NCBI RefSeq assembly: GCF_022829585.1
Contig: NZ_JAKSYC010000327.1
Coordinates: forward strand, 1-64,000
From: Methylobacterium sp. J-026
Lineage (GTDB): Bacteria > Pseudomonadota > Alphaproteobacteria > Rhizobiales > Beijerinckiaceae
Direction of reading: 5' to 3'
DNA length: 64,000 bases
Shown here: one piece after another, positions 9,256 through 17,387 of the stretch
Position numbering within the stretch: the first letter of the stretch is position 1
Layout: each line of letters begins with the position of its first letter
Position numbers and translations under genes: made by a program
The notes under the pieces: model-generated
Told to the model about the DNA's origin: nothing
Seen by the model: only the letters and a program-made list of their open reading frames with translations
Database searches by the model: none

Positions 9256-10620
9256 ATGAGGCCCATGACCATCCGTTCGGGCCGGCCGACGCATCGCCGC
9301 GTGCTGGTCCTGGCCCTGCCGATGACGCTCGCCAACGTTACGACGCCGATGCTCGGCTTCGTCGGCGCGGCGGTGATCGGACGCCTCGGCGACGCGGCCC
9401 TGCTCGGCGCCATCGCGCTGGGCGCCGTGATCTTCGACGCGATCTTCTGGTCCTTCGGCACCCTGCGCATGGCGACCGCGGGGCTCACCGCGCAGGCGGT
9501 CGGGGCCCGCGACGATGGGGAGGTCGACCGGATCCTGGCCCGGACCCTTGCGGCGGGCGCCCTGATCGGCCTTGCCCTGGTGGTGCTCCAGTGGCCGGTC
9601 GGCGAGGCCGCCTTCGCGATCAGCGGGGCGAGCGGTGCCGTGGTCGCCGGCCTGACCACCTATTTCCACATCCGCATCCTGTCCGCACCCTTCGTCCTGG
9701 CGAACTACGGCGTACTCGGCTCGGTGCTGGGCCGCGGGCGGACCGATCTCGGCCTACTGCTCCAGGTGGCGATCAACCTGACCAATATCGCACTGACGCT
9801 CGCCCTGGTCCTGGGCTTTGGCCTCGGTCTGGCGGGCGCGGCGCTGGCGACCCTCGGCGCGGAGGCGCTGGGACTGGGATTTGGGCTCGTCATCCTGGCC
9901 CGGCTCGGCTCGCACCCGTTCCGGGTGCCGCTGCGCGACCTGCGTGATGCGGCGGCGCTACGCAGGACGCTCAGCGTCAACGTCGACGTGATGCTCCGGA
10001 CCCTGGCGCTGATCACCGGGATCGTCCTGTTCTCGGCCCTGGGCGCCCGGCAGGGCGACGTGGTGCTCGCCGCCAATTCAGTGCTGTGGAATCTCTTCCT
10101 AATCGGCGGCTTCTTCCTCGACGGCTTCGCCACGGCGGCCGAGACCCTGTGCGGCCGCGCGGTCGGCGCCCGGGACGCGAACGCATTCCGGATCGCCGCC
10201 AGCTTAAGCCTGCGCTGGTGCCTGGGATTCGGGCTGGGCGTCAGCCTCCTGTCGTTCGTCGGCGGCCACGCGTTCATCGATTTCGTGACCACGAACGGCC
10301 CGGTGCGCGAGACCGCGCGGACCTATCTGCCGCTCGCCGCGCTGGCGCCGCTCGCGGCTGCGGCACCCTTCGCCTATGACGGCATCTATATCGGTGCGAC
10401 CTGGACCCGGGCGATGCGCAACCTCACACTCTGCGCGCTGGCAGCCTATGGAACGGCACTCGGGATCGTGCAGACCCTGGATCTCGGCAATGCCGGGCTG
10501 TGGATCGCCTTCGTGACCTTCCTGGGTGCCCGCGGCGTCGGACAGGCCATCGCCTATCCCGCCCTCGCCCGGGCGACGTTCACGAGCACGGACTTGCAGG
10601 TGCTCCGCCCGGCCGCCTGA
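9256..10620 (+). CDS. MATE family efflux transporter (DinF-like)
   Basis: A 454-residue inner-membrane protein with about 12 transmembrane helices, in two homologous halves as in MATE exporters, which expel cationic drugs or metabolites against Na+ or H+ gradients. Family-like stretches include LPMTLANVTTPMLGFVGAAVIGRLG at the N-terminus, SFGTLRMATAGLTAQAVGA in the loop after helix 2, and the repeat-equivalent LDGFATAAETLCGRAVGARD in the second half. The pattern FGTLRM...TAQAxGA is characteristic of the DinF branch. The substrate cannot be inferred. ATG 9256 and ATG 9265 are both plausible starts. Confidence 0.93.
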   Translation: MRPMTIRSGRPTHRRVLVLALPMTLANVTTPMLGFVGAAVIGRLGDAALLGAIALGAVIFDAIFWSFGTLRMATAGLTAQAVGARDDGEVDRILARTLAAGALIGLALVVLQWPVGEAAFAISGASGAVVAGLTTYFHIRILSAPFVLANYGVLGSVLGRGRTDLGLLLQVAINLTNIALTLALVLGFGLGLAGAALATLGAEALGLGFGLVILARLGSHPFRVPLRDLRDAAALRRTLSVNVDVMLRTLALITGIVLFSALGARQGDVVLAANSVLWNLFLIGGFFLDGFATAAETLCGRAVGARDANAFRIAASLSLRWCLGFGLGVSLLSFVGGHAFIDFVTTNGPVRETARTYLPLAALAPLAAAAPFAYDGIYIGATWTRAMRNLTLCALAAYGTALGIVQTLDLGNAGLWIAFVTFLGARGVGQAIAYPALARATFTSTDLQVLRPAA

Positions 10621-10689
10621 CGCGGATTGCAGTGCCGCTCATCATGCAGGCCATCCGCGAACCGGATGTCGCCGCGGCTCGGGCACGCC

Positions 10690-11040
10690 CTAATGCGGAT
10701 CCTTCCAGGTCGTGGCGACGGTGGCGGGCGCAGCCGGTGCCGCCTGGGCCACCGGACGCGGTGCGCGCGCTGCCACCGCATCCGCCCGGCGCGGGAGCGC
10801 CCGCCGCGGCGCCGCATATCCGTAGCGGCGGCTTCTCCGGACCCGGCGATGCCCCCGCTCGGACGCGTGCCCCACGAAGCCGCCGACCACCGCGCCGGCC
10901 ACCGCACCGATCGGGCCGCCCACCAGTGCTCCCGCGACCGCGCCGGATCCGACCCCCAGCGTCGTCCGGCTCTGAGCCGAGGCAGCCCCCGGTGCCGCGA
11001 GGGCCGCGACCATGGTGAGTGCGGCCAACACTGTGCGCAT
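10690..11040 (-). CDS. Small exported glycine-zipper protein
   Basis: A 116-residue protein of unknown function. It starts with a typical Sec signal peptide (MRTVLAALTMVAALAAPGAASAQ, cleavage expected after ASA). Residues about 30-60 form a glycine zipper (GVGSGAVAGALVGGPIGAVAG), a motif of membrane-inserting envelope proteins. The C-terminal half is basic and Ala/Pro/Arg-rich. The gene stands alone on the minus strand between convergent and divergent neighbours. The start at 11040 follows an in-frame stretch without signal-peptide character, which is why I shortened the ORF. Confidence 0.7.
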   Translation of the reverse strand: MRTVLAALTMVAALAAPGAASAQSRTTLGVGSGAVAGALVGGPIGAVAGAVVGGFVGHASERGHRRVRRSRRYGYAAPRRALPRRADAVAARAPRPVAQAAPAAPATVATTWKDPH

Positions 11041-11266
11041 GATTGAAATTCCAAACGTAGAGACTTGCGTTGCGGCCGCCTTTAAGCGGCGGAACATGAC
11101 CAAACCGCGGCCTCGTTCCGCGAAGACCCGCGCCGGTGTCAAACGGCGGCGGAACTCACGGGACCCGACTTTCTGGGTGTGGCGCGCGCCGCCGCCTGCT
11201 TTAGGGTGCGCCGCAACGACGGGAGGCCGCCCGGCGGCCGCGGGACGAAGCAGGAGGAAGACACGC

Positions 11267-12160
11267 ATGGCCATCACGACGGATCTGCGCCTGCGCCGGA
11301 GCGTGCTCTACATGCCCGGCTCGAATCAGCGCGCCCTCGACAAGGCGAAATCCCTGCCCGTGGACAGCATCATCCTCGACCTCGAGGATGCGGTCGGCCC
11401 GGAGGAGAAGGAGATCGCCCGGACGCAGGTCTGCGCCGCGGTCAAGAGCGGGGCCTATGGCGACCGGGAGCTGGTGATCCGGGTCAACGCGCCGCAGACG
11501 CCCTGGGGCGAGGCGGATCTCCACGCGGCCATCGAGGCCAAGCCCGACGCGATCTTGATGCCGAAGGTCTCGTCCTCGGCCGTGCTGGAGAGCATCGCCG
11601 ACCGGCTCGAATCCCTCGACGCGGCCGAGGATATCGCGATCTGGGCGATGATCGAGACGCCGGCCTCGATCCTCAACATCCAGGAGATCGCCCGGGCCAA
11701 GCGCGATCCGCGCAAGCGCCTGACCTGCCTGGTGCTCGGCACCAACGACCTCGCCAAGGACACCTGGGCGAAGATCGTGCCGGGGCGGGTCCCGATGCTG
11801 CCCTGGATGATGATGGCGCTCGCCGCCGCCCGGGCCGAGGGCCTCGCGATCCTGGACGGCGTCTACAACGACATTGCCGATACGGACGGATGCCGGGACG
11901 AGTGTCGGCAGGCCCGCGACCTCGGCTTCGACGGCAAGACGCTGATCCATCCGACGCAGCTGGAGCCGGCCAATTCCTCCTTCGCGCCCACCGAGGAGGA
12001 GGTGCGCCGGGCGAAACTGGTGATCGAGGCGTTCGAGCGCCCCGAATACGCCAAGCGCGGCGCGATCAAACTCGAAGGCCGGCTCTACGAGCGGCAGCAT
12101 CTCGGGGTGAACCGGCGCGCCGTGACCTGGGCCGAGGCGATCAAGGCGAAGGGGTTCTGA
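11267..12160 (+). CDS. HpcH/HpaI aldolase/citrate lyase family CoA-ester lyase
   Basis: A 297-residue TIM-barrel enzyme of the CitE/malyl-CoA lyase superfamily. Visible motifs are RRSVLYMPGSN (CoA and phosphate contacts), DLEDAV with metal-binding acidic residues, PKVSS, MIETPASILN (metal-binding Glu) and LGTNDLAKD, then a C-terminal lid carrying GKTLIHPTQ. Members cleave or hydrolyse malyl-, methylmalyl- or citramalyl-CoA esters. The sequence differs from the serine-cycle malyl-CoA lyase MclA as I recall it, so it is more likely an Mcl2-like or other CitE-like enzyme; the substrate is uncertain. AGGAGGAAG lies 8 bases before the ATG. Its last 20 bases overlap the convergent fdh4B-like gene. 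Confidence 0.85.
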   Translation: MAITTDLRLRRSVLYMPGSNQRALDKAKSLPVDSIILDLEDAVGPEEKEIARTQVCAAVKSGAYGDRELVIRVNAPQTPWGEADLHAAIEAKPDAILMPKVSSSAVLESIADRLESLDAAEDIAIWAMIETPASILNIQEIARAKRDPRKRLTCLVLGTNDLAKDTWAKIVPGRVPMLPWMMMALAAARAEGLAILDGVYNDIADTDGCRDECRQARDLGFDGKTLIHPTQLEPANSSFAPTEEEVRRAKLVIEAFERPEYAKRGAIKLEGRLYERQHLGVNRRAVTWAEAIKAKGF

Positions 12161-12434
12161 CCCACCCTCCGCCGGCGGCCGTGAAGCGCGTCCGCTGGGT
12201 GCGCGCGTCGCGGGCCGTGACGGCGACCTGCCCGCCCTCCTCGAGCTCCGCCAAGGCACGCAGCACCAGGGCATGCTCCACCCCGAAGGTGCGGGCGAAG
12301 GCGCGGCTGTCACCCGGAAGGCCGAGGTCCAGCGCCGCCAGGAGTCCCGCCGCCAGCGGATCGAGGTCCGGATGCGCCCCCGAGATCCGCGCGAGGGCGG
12401 CGACGAACGCCGCCTCGTCGGGCGCCTGACTCAC
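12141..12434 (-). CDS. fdh4B: Small Fdh4B-like protein coupled to the molybdopterin oxidoreductase
   Basis: A 97-residue protein with no recognisable catalytic motif. The predicted fold is mostly helical, with LDLGLPGDSRAFARTFGVEHALVLRALAELEEGG reading like a winged-helix segment (helix, recognition-like helix, then VAVTAR wing). It starts at GTG 12434, overlapping by four bases (GTGA) the stop of the large oxidoreductase, so the two are translated together. M. extorquens FDH4 is described as a two-gene system, a YdeP-like catalytic subunit and a small second protein, and this gene matches the second by size and place. It may be a maturation or regulatory partner. Its 3' end overlaps the convergent lyase gene by 20 bases. 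Confidence 0.6.
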   Translation of the reverse strand: MSQAPDEAAFVAALARISGAHPDLDPLAAGLLAALDLGLPGDSRAFARTFGVEHALVLRALAELEEGGQVAVTARDARTQRTRFTAAGGGWVRTPSP

Positions 12435-14728
12435 GCGGCGGCACGTGCCCGCAGGGTCACCAGCACCGACTTGGACGTCGGCGTGTCGCTCTTCTCACCG
12501 TAGGTCGAGAGCGGCACCAGCACGTTCAGCTCCGGATAGTAACCGGCGAGAGAGCCACGGGGCATGTCGAAGGGCACGAGGCGGAAATCCTCAGCCTGTC
12601 GGGCGACGCCGTCGTCGTGCGTCCCGACGATGTCGACCCGCTCCCCGAATCGGTCGCGGAGGTCCGCGCAATCGTCCGGGTGCGCGAACAGCACCCGGCG
12701 CTCGCCGTAGACCCCGCGGTAGCGGTCGTCCAAGCCGTAGATCGTCGTATTGTACTGGTCGTGGCTGCGGAAGGTCTGCAGGACGAAGGTGTCGCGTGCC
12801 TTCCGCGCGGCCTGATGCTCGGTCTCGGCCGGCAGGGATTCCGCCGAGAAGTTGGCCCGGCCCGACGGGGTCTCGAACACCCGTTCGGCGGCGAGATTGC
12901 GCAGCATGAACCCGCGCGGCTTGCGCACCCGGCTGTTGTAGCCGGCAAATCCCGGGATCGTGGCGGCGATCGCGTCGCGGATCCTGTCGTAATCGGCCGC
13001 GAACCCGGCCCAGTCGATCGCCGCCGAACCGAGGGTCGCCTCGGCGATGCCCGCGATGATCGCGATCTCGGAGCGCAGGTCCTTGGAGGCCGGCTTGTTG
13101 ATGCCCCCCGAGCCGTGGACCATGCTCATCGAATCCTCGACGGTCACGATCTGCGTCTTGCCCCCGGCGTTCCGATCGATCTCGGTGCGGCCCATGCAGG
13201 GCAGGAGGTAGCCGATGGCGCCCGGCACCAGATGGGCATGGTTGAGCTTGGTGGCGATGTGGACGGTAAGCCGGCAGGAGGCCAGCGCCTGCGCCACCAC
13301 CGGGGTATCGGGCGTCGCGCGCAGGAAGTTGCCGCCGAGCCCGATGAACGCTTTCGATGTGCCGTCCCGCATGGCGCGGATCGCCGCCAGGACGTTGTGA
13401 CCAGGCTTGCGGGGCATCGCGAGCCCGAAATGATGCTCCAGGGCGTCGAGGAAGGCCGCGGGTGGCCGCTCGTTGATGCCGACCGTGCGGTCGCCCTGCA
13501 CGTTCGAATGGCCCCGCACCGGGCACAGCCCCGCGCCGGGACGGCCGATATGGCCGCGCAGGAACAGGAGGTTGGCGATCTCGCGGACGGTTGCCACCGA
13601 GTGGCGGTGCTGGGTCACGCCCATCGCCCAGGTGGCGATCACGCGCTGCGCCTTCAGATAGACGTCCGCCATCGCGGCGATAGCGTCCATCGTCAGGCCG
13701 GACTGGTCGAGGATGGCCTCCCACGCGGTCGCCTCGACGGCGGCGCGGTAGGCGTCGAGGCCCGCCGTGTGGTGCTCCAGGAAGGCGTGGTCCAGCAGCG
13801 ACGGGCGGCCGGCCGCCAGGGCCTCGGCATCGCGGGCGAACACGATCTTGGCGATGCCGCGGAAGGCCGCCATGTCGCCGCCGGAGCGGGGCTGGAGGTA
13901 CTGGCTGGCGATCGGGCGGCTCGCGCCGCGCAGCATCTCGACGGTGTTCTGCGGGTCGGCGAAACGCTCCAGACCGCGCTCGCGCACCGGATTCAGCACC
14001 ACGACCTCGGCGCCCCGCTCAGCGGCGCGGCGCAGGTCGCCAAGCATCCGCGGATGGTTGGTCCCGGGATTCTGGCCGACGCAGAAGATCGCGTCCGCCT
14101 TCTCGAAATCCTCCAGCAGGACGGTGCCCTTGCCGATGCCGATGGCGTCGATCAGGGCAACGCCGCTCGCCTCGTGGCACATGTTCGAGCAATCGGGGAA
14201 GTTGTTGGTCCCGTAGGCCCGGGCGAAGAGCTGGTACAGGTAGGCCGCCTCATTCGAGGCGCGGCCTGAGGTGTAGAACTCGGCTTGGTCCGGATGATCG
14301 AGCCCGCGCAACGTCGCGCCGATCTCCGCGTAGGCCTCCTCCCAGCTCACCGGAAGGTAGCGGTCGCTTGCCGCATCGTAGCGCATCGGGTGCGTGAGCC
14401 GGCCCTCACCCTCCAGGGCGTAGTCGCTCCAGCTCCGCAACTCGGTCACGGTGTGACGCGCGAAGAAGGCGGGCGGCGTCCGCTTGTCGGTCGCCTCCCA
14501 GGAGACCGCCTTCACGCCGTTCTCGCAGAATTCGAAGGACGAGCCGTGCTCCGGATCGCCCCAGGCGCAGCCGGGGCAATCGAACCCGTCGGGCTGATTG
14601 GCCTTCAGCAAGGCACGGGCGCCCGTGAGCGGCGCGCGGCTGCCGAGCAGGTGCTTGCCGCAGCTCTTCAGAGCGCCCCAGCCGCCGGCGGCGGAGGAAC
14701 GCTTGGAAGACCCTTCGGACTGGGCCAT
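12431..14728 (-). CDS. fdh4A: FdhF/YdeP-type molybdopterin oxidoreductase, probable formate dehydrogenase 4 catalytic subunit
   Basis: A 765-residue member of the bis-MGD molybdoenzyme superfamily, YdeP branch. Seen are DCPGCAWGDPEH near residue 55, the region with NFPDCSNMCHEASG (likely Mo-ligand Cys in MCHE) near 175, FCVGQNPGTNHPRM for MGD binding, a RGHSNVQGDRTVG stretch, and the C-terminal MGD-contacting FRSHDQYNTTIYGLDDRYRG. No twin-arginine leader or ferredoxin domain is visible, so a cytoplasmic location is expected. In M. extorquens AM1 a YdeP-type protein, Fdh4A, oxidises formate at the end of methanol metabolism; assignment here rests on family and the small coupled partner. The ATG at 14728 follows CAGGA on the coding strand. 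Confidence 0.8.
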   Translation of the reverse strand: MAQSEGSSKRSSAAGGWGALKSCGKHLLGSRAPLTGARALLKANQPDGFDCPGCAWGDPEHGSSFEFCENGVKAVSWEATDKRTPPAFFARHTVTELRSWSDYALEGEGRLTHPMRYDAASDRYLPVSWEEAYAEIGATLRGLDHPDQAEFYTSGRASNEAAYLYQLFARAYGTNNFPDCSNMCHEASGVALIDAIGIGKGTVLLEDFEKADAIFCVGQNPGTNHPRMLGDLRRAAERGAEVVVLNPVRERGLERFADPQNTVEMLRGASRPIASQYLQPRSGGDMAAFRGIAKIVFARDAEALAAGRPSLLDHAFLEHHTAGLDAYRAAVEATAWEAILDQSGLTMDAIAAMADVYLKAQRVIATWAMGVTQHRHSVATVREIANLLFLRGHIGRPGAGLCPVRGHSNVQGDRTVGINERPPAAFLDALEHHFGLAMPRKPGHNVLAAIRAMRDGTSKAFIGLGGNFLRATPDTPVVAQALASCRLTVHIATKLNHAHLVPGAIGYLLPCMGRTEIDRNAGGKTQIVTVEDSMSMVHGSGGINKPASKDLRSEIAIIAGIAEATLGSAAIDWAGFAADYDRIRDAIAATIPGFAGYNSRVRKPRGFMLRNLAAERVFETPSGRANFSAESLPAETEHQAARKARDTFVLQTFRSHDQYNTTIYGLDDRYRGVYGERRVLFAHPDDCADLRDRFGERVDIVGTHDDGVARQAEDFRLVPFDMPRGSLAGYYPELNVLVPLSTYGEKSDTPTSKSVLVTLRARAAA

Positions 14729-14887
14729 GGATCGGTCCTGAATTGGCTGGCGCGAGCGATCTCGCAAACGCGAGATAAGCGTCTGCGCATGGGCCTCACA
14801 ACGGCGCGCGGGCGCAGGCCCCTCATGCGTCGGACACAGGCTAAGCTTCGGCTCCGCAAAGCCTTTCTAAACGGCGTTCGCGATCGT

Positions 14888-15964
14888 TCAGGCGGCCCGG
14901 GCGAGATCCGCGGCCTCGCGGCCCACCAGCGACGTCAGGCTCGTGACGCCCGCCCGGTCCATCCGCTCCAGCAGGCCCGCCTTGATGCGCCCGACGAGCC
15001 CTGGACCGTCGTAGACCAGGGCCGAGTAGAGCTGGACGAGGCTCGCCCCAGCCAGGATCTTGATCCAAGCCGCCTCGGCCGAATCGACGCCGCCGACGCC
15101 GATGAGCGGCACCGCATCCCCGATCCGCAGCCGGGCCTGCGCCAGCATCCGGGTCGCCGGCCCGAACAGCGGCCGGCCGGACAGGCCGCCGGTTTCCCGG
15201 GCGAGCCCCCGCTCGACGAGGCTTTCCGGCCGCGCCACCGTCGTGTTCGACACGACCAGCGCCTGGACGCCCCGGCGCCGGGCGGTGGTGCAGACGGCGT
15301 CGAGGGCGTCCAAGGTCATGTCGGGCGCGATCTTCAACAGGATCGCCGCCGAAGCCCCCGCGGCGTCGCGGGCCTCCACCGTCCGGGCGAGCAGCTCGTC
15401 GAGGAACGCCTCCCCCTGGAGGTCGCGCAGCCCCGGTGTGTTCGGTGAAGAGACGTTGACGGTGACGAAATCGACGAGCGGCGCAAGGGCAGCCGTGCAG
15501 GCGGCATAGTCGGCGAGGCGGTCGGTCGAATCCTTGTTGGCCCCGATATTGACGCCCACGATCCCGGGCCGGCCCGCCCGGGCCTGCAGCCGGGCGGCCA
15601 CCACCGCCAGACCCTCGCTGTTCAGCCCGTAGCGGTTGATCACCGCCCGGTCGGCGCGCAGCCGGAAGACCCGCGGCTGCGGGTTGCCCGGCTGCGGCCG
15701 CGGCACCACGCCACCGACCTCCACGAATCCGAAACCGAGGCCGAGCAGCGCGTCCGGCACCCGCGCGCCCTTGTCGAAGCCGGCCGCGAGCCCGACCGGA
15801 TTGGGGAACCGGCGGCCGAGGAGTTCGACGGCGAGGCGCGGGTCGTCCTTCGGAATCCGCACAGGCGGTATCAGCGCGAGGGCCCGCAGGGTCAGATCGT
15901 GCGCGCGCTCCGCATCGAGGCGGTGCAGCAGCGGCCGCACGAGCGGGAAGGCGTGCCCAATCAT
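14888..15964 (-). CDS. pyrD: Dihydroorotate dehydrogenase (quinone), class 2
   Basis: Catalyses the fourth step of pyrimidine synthesis, oxidation of dihydroorotate to orotate with FMN and membrane quinone. The 358-residue product has the class 2 N-terminal helical extension (residues 1-45, quinone access), then AAGFDKGA, VGGVVPRPQPGNPQPR, NRYGLNSEG, VNVSSPNTPGLRDLQ with the class 2 catalytic Ser, and the FMN-phosphate loops LIGVGGVDSAEAA and GASLVQLYSALVY. The start ATG at 15964 overlaps the stop of the DUF952 gene by four bases (ATGA). The frame is open further upstream, but that sequence has no family character. Confidence 0.97.
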   Translation of the reverse strand: MIGHAFPLVRPLLHRLDAERAHDLTLRALALIPPVRIPKDDPRLAVELLGRRFPNPVGLAAGFDKGARVPDALLGLGFGFVEVGGVVPRPQPGNPQPRVFRLRADRAVINRYGLNSEGLAVVAARLQARAGRPGIVGVNIGANKDSTDRLADYAACTAALAPLVDFVTVNVSSPNTPGLRDLQGEAFLDELLARTVEARDAAGASAAILLKIAPDMTLDALDAVCTTARRRGVQALVVSNTTVARPESLVERGLARETGGLSGRPLFGPATRMLAQARLRIGDAVPLIGVGGVDSAEAAWIKILAGASLVQLYSALVYDGPGLVGRIKAGLLERMDRAGVTSLTSLVGREAADLARAA

Positions 15965-16311
15965 GCCGGGGGGAGCCCGGCGGGGAAAACGTGGCGACCA
16001 TCCGCGTCCAGGGGCAGCGGCTCCGCAGATATCACCGCTTCGAGCGGCAGCGCGCCGTAGAGATGGGGGAACAGATCGCCCCCCCGCGAGGGCTCGAAGC
16101 GCAGCGCCGCACCGAGCGTGTCGGCCTCGACGGCGATCAGGAGCAGGTCGGCCTGCCCGGCGAAATGGCGGGCCGCCGTCTCGGCGACCTGCGCTGCCGT
16201 AGAGAAGTGGATGAAGCCGTCCTGGCGATCGATGGGCGCCCCCGTGAACCGGCCCGCCGCCTCGGCCTCCCGCCACAGGCCCCGTGGACAGATCTTGTAG
16301 ACGAGCGGCAT
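15961..16311 (-). CDS. DUF952 domain-containing protein
   Basis: A 116-residue cytoplasmic protein. It shows the family pattern: YKICPRGLWREAEAAGRFTGAPIDRQDGFIHFS in the N-terminal half, AETAARHFAGQADLLLIAVEADTL, and a C-terminal FPHLYGALPLEAVISAEPLPLDADG. DUF952 proteins resemble a truncated ADP-ribosyltransferase-like fold, but their activity is unknown. The gene is the first of a two-gene unit with pyrD, coupled by an ATGA overlap, an arrangement found in many alphaproteobacteria. Confidence 0.9.
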   Translation of the reverse strand: MPLVYKICPRGLWREAEAAGRFTGAPIDRQDGFIHFSTAAQVAETAARHFAGQADLLLIAVEADTLGAALRFEPSRGGDLFPHLYGALPLEAVISAEPLPLDADGRHVFPAGLPPA

Positions 16312-16629
16312 CGAAGCTCCCCGGAACCGACGCGTGGCTGGATAGAGGCGCCGCCCGCCCGCGGCAACTCGGGACCGCCCCGGGATTCGAGGAGCGATTG
16401 CATTCTGCGGGCCGTAGTTCTACTTTCCTACGATGAGGCCGAGCGTCATAGCGCAGCGTCCGAACCGGGATATGTGCGCACGACCGTACAACGTCTGGTA
16501 TTTCCGCTCGTAACCGCGGGGTGTCGACCATACCCGGCGGCGCAACGTTCCAGCGCCCCCACGGCAGCCGATTCCGGGCTGGCGGGATGGGGGTTGCCGG
16601 CCTCGTCAGGGTGATCCATCGAGCCCGCT
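16312..16629. other. Intergenic region between DUF952-pyrD and the S24 regulator
   Basis: About 318 bases between divergent genes. I see no ORF with family character, no tRNA and no strong terminator; it should contain both promoters. An AT-richer patch near 16415-16440 is a possible promoter core but no convincing -35/-10 pair was found. Confidence 0.4.
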
Positions 16630-17262
16630 ATGCTGTCGCACGAGCAGATCTGGAACGCCATCGACCGGCTCGCCGAGCGCCACGGCTATTCGGCCTCCGG
16701 CCTTGCCCGGCGCGCCGGGCTCGACGCGACGAGTTTCAACCGGTCCAAACGCGTCGGCGCCGACGGGCGCAAGCGCTGGCCGTCGACGGAATCGGTGTCG
16801 AAGGTGCTGGCCGCCACCGGATCGAGCCTGGACGAGTTCCTGCGCCTCATCGAGGCCCGCGAGATCCCGGCGCGCACCATGGTCCCGTTGATCGGCCTGA
16901 CCCAGGCCGGCGCCGGCCGCCTGTTCACCGATGAGGGCATGCCGACCGGCGGCGCGGGTTGGGAGGAGATCGAGTTTCCCGATCTCGGTGAGGAGCGCGC
17001 CTTCGCCCTCGAGATCCAGGGCGATTCCATGCTGCCCCTCTTCCGGGACGGCGACGTGCTGATCGTCTCGCCCACGGCCAGCGTGCGCAAGGGCGACCGC
17101 GTCGTGGTCCGCCTGCATGGGGGCGAGGTGCTCGCCAAGGAGTTGAAGCGTCGCACGGCCCGGACCGTGGAGCTGGCCTCCCTCAACCCCGAGCACGAGG
17201 ACAGGGTCCTGAACCTCGGCGAGGTCGCCTGGATCGCCCGGGTGATGTGGGTGAGGCAGTAG
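16630..17262 (+). CDS. Helix-turn-helix S24-family (LexA/CI-like) transcriptional regulator
   Basis: A 210-residue protein with an N-terminal HTH (residues about 5-65, YSASGLARRAGLDATSFNRSKR) and a C-terminal S24 peptidase-like domain. The catalytic serine is in IQGDSMLPLFRDGD and the lysine in GGEVLAKELKRR, so the Ser-Lys dyad of LexA/CI-type self-cleaving regulators appears intact. The Ala-Gly cleavage site may lie in QAGAGRL around residue 95. No phage genes surround it, so it is more likely a chromosomal regulator than a prophage repressor. Its target genes are unknown. The kinase gene begins 125 bases downstream. Confidence 0.88.
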   Translation: MLSHEQIWNAIDRLAERHGYSASGLARRAGLDATSFNRSKRVGADGRKRWPSTESVSKVLAATGSSLDEFLRLIEAREIPARTMVPLIGLTQAGAGRLFTDEGMPTGGAGWEEIEFPDLGEERAFALEIQGDSMLPLFRDGDVLIVSPTASVRKGDRVVVRLHGGEVLAKELKRRTARTVELASLNPEHEDRVLNLGEVAWIARVMWVRQ

Positions 17263-17387
17263 CCGAAACGGCCCGGGGCCCTGTCGCGAATTCGGTCACG
17301 GATTCGGTCACGGCTTGGCCGAAGCGCCGTTCGCCGCTATCGCTGGCCCGTCGCGGGCCTTCCGCATCCGCTGAGCGCGAACGCAGC

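Noticed and set aside
14888..16531. Long 547-residue form of PyrD
   Set aside because: The upstream extension overlaps the DUF952 gene in another frame and lacks homology; ATG 15964 gives the usual length and an ATGA overlap.
16521..16934. 137-codon plus-strand ORF overlapping the S24 regulator start
   Set aside because: Different frame from the S24 gene and covering its HTH; low-complexity translation.
16630..17262. Prophage repressor suggested by the S24 regulator
   Set aside because: No integrase, attachment repeat or phage structural gene is nearby; the neighbours are housekeeping genes.
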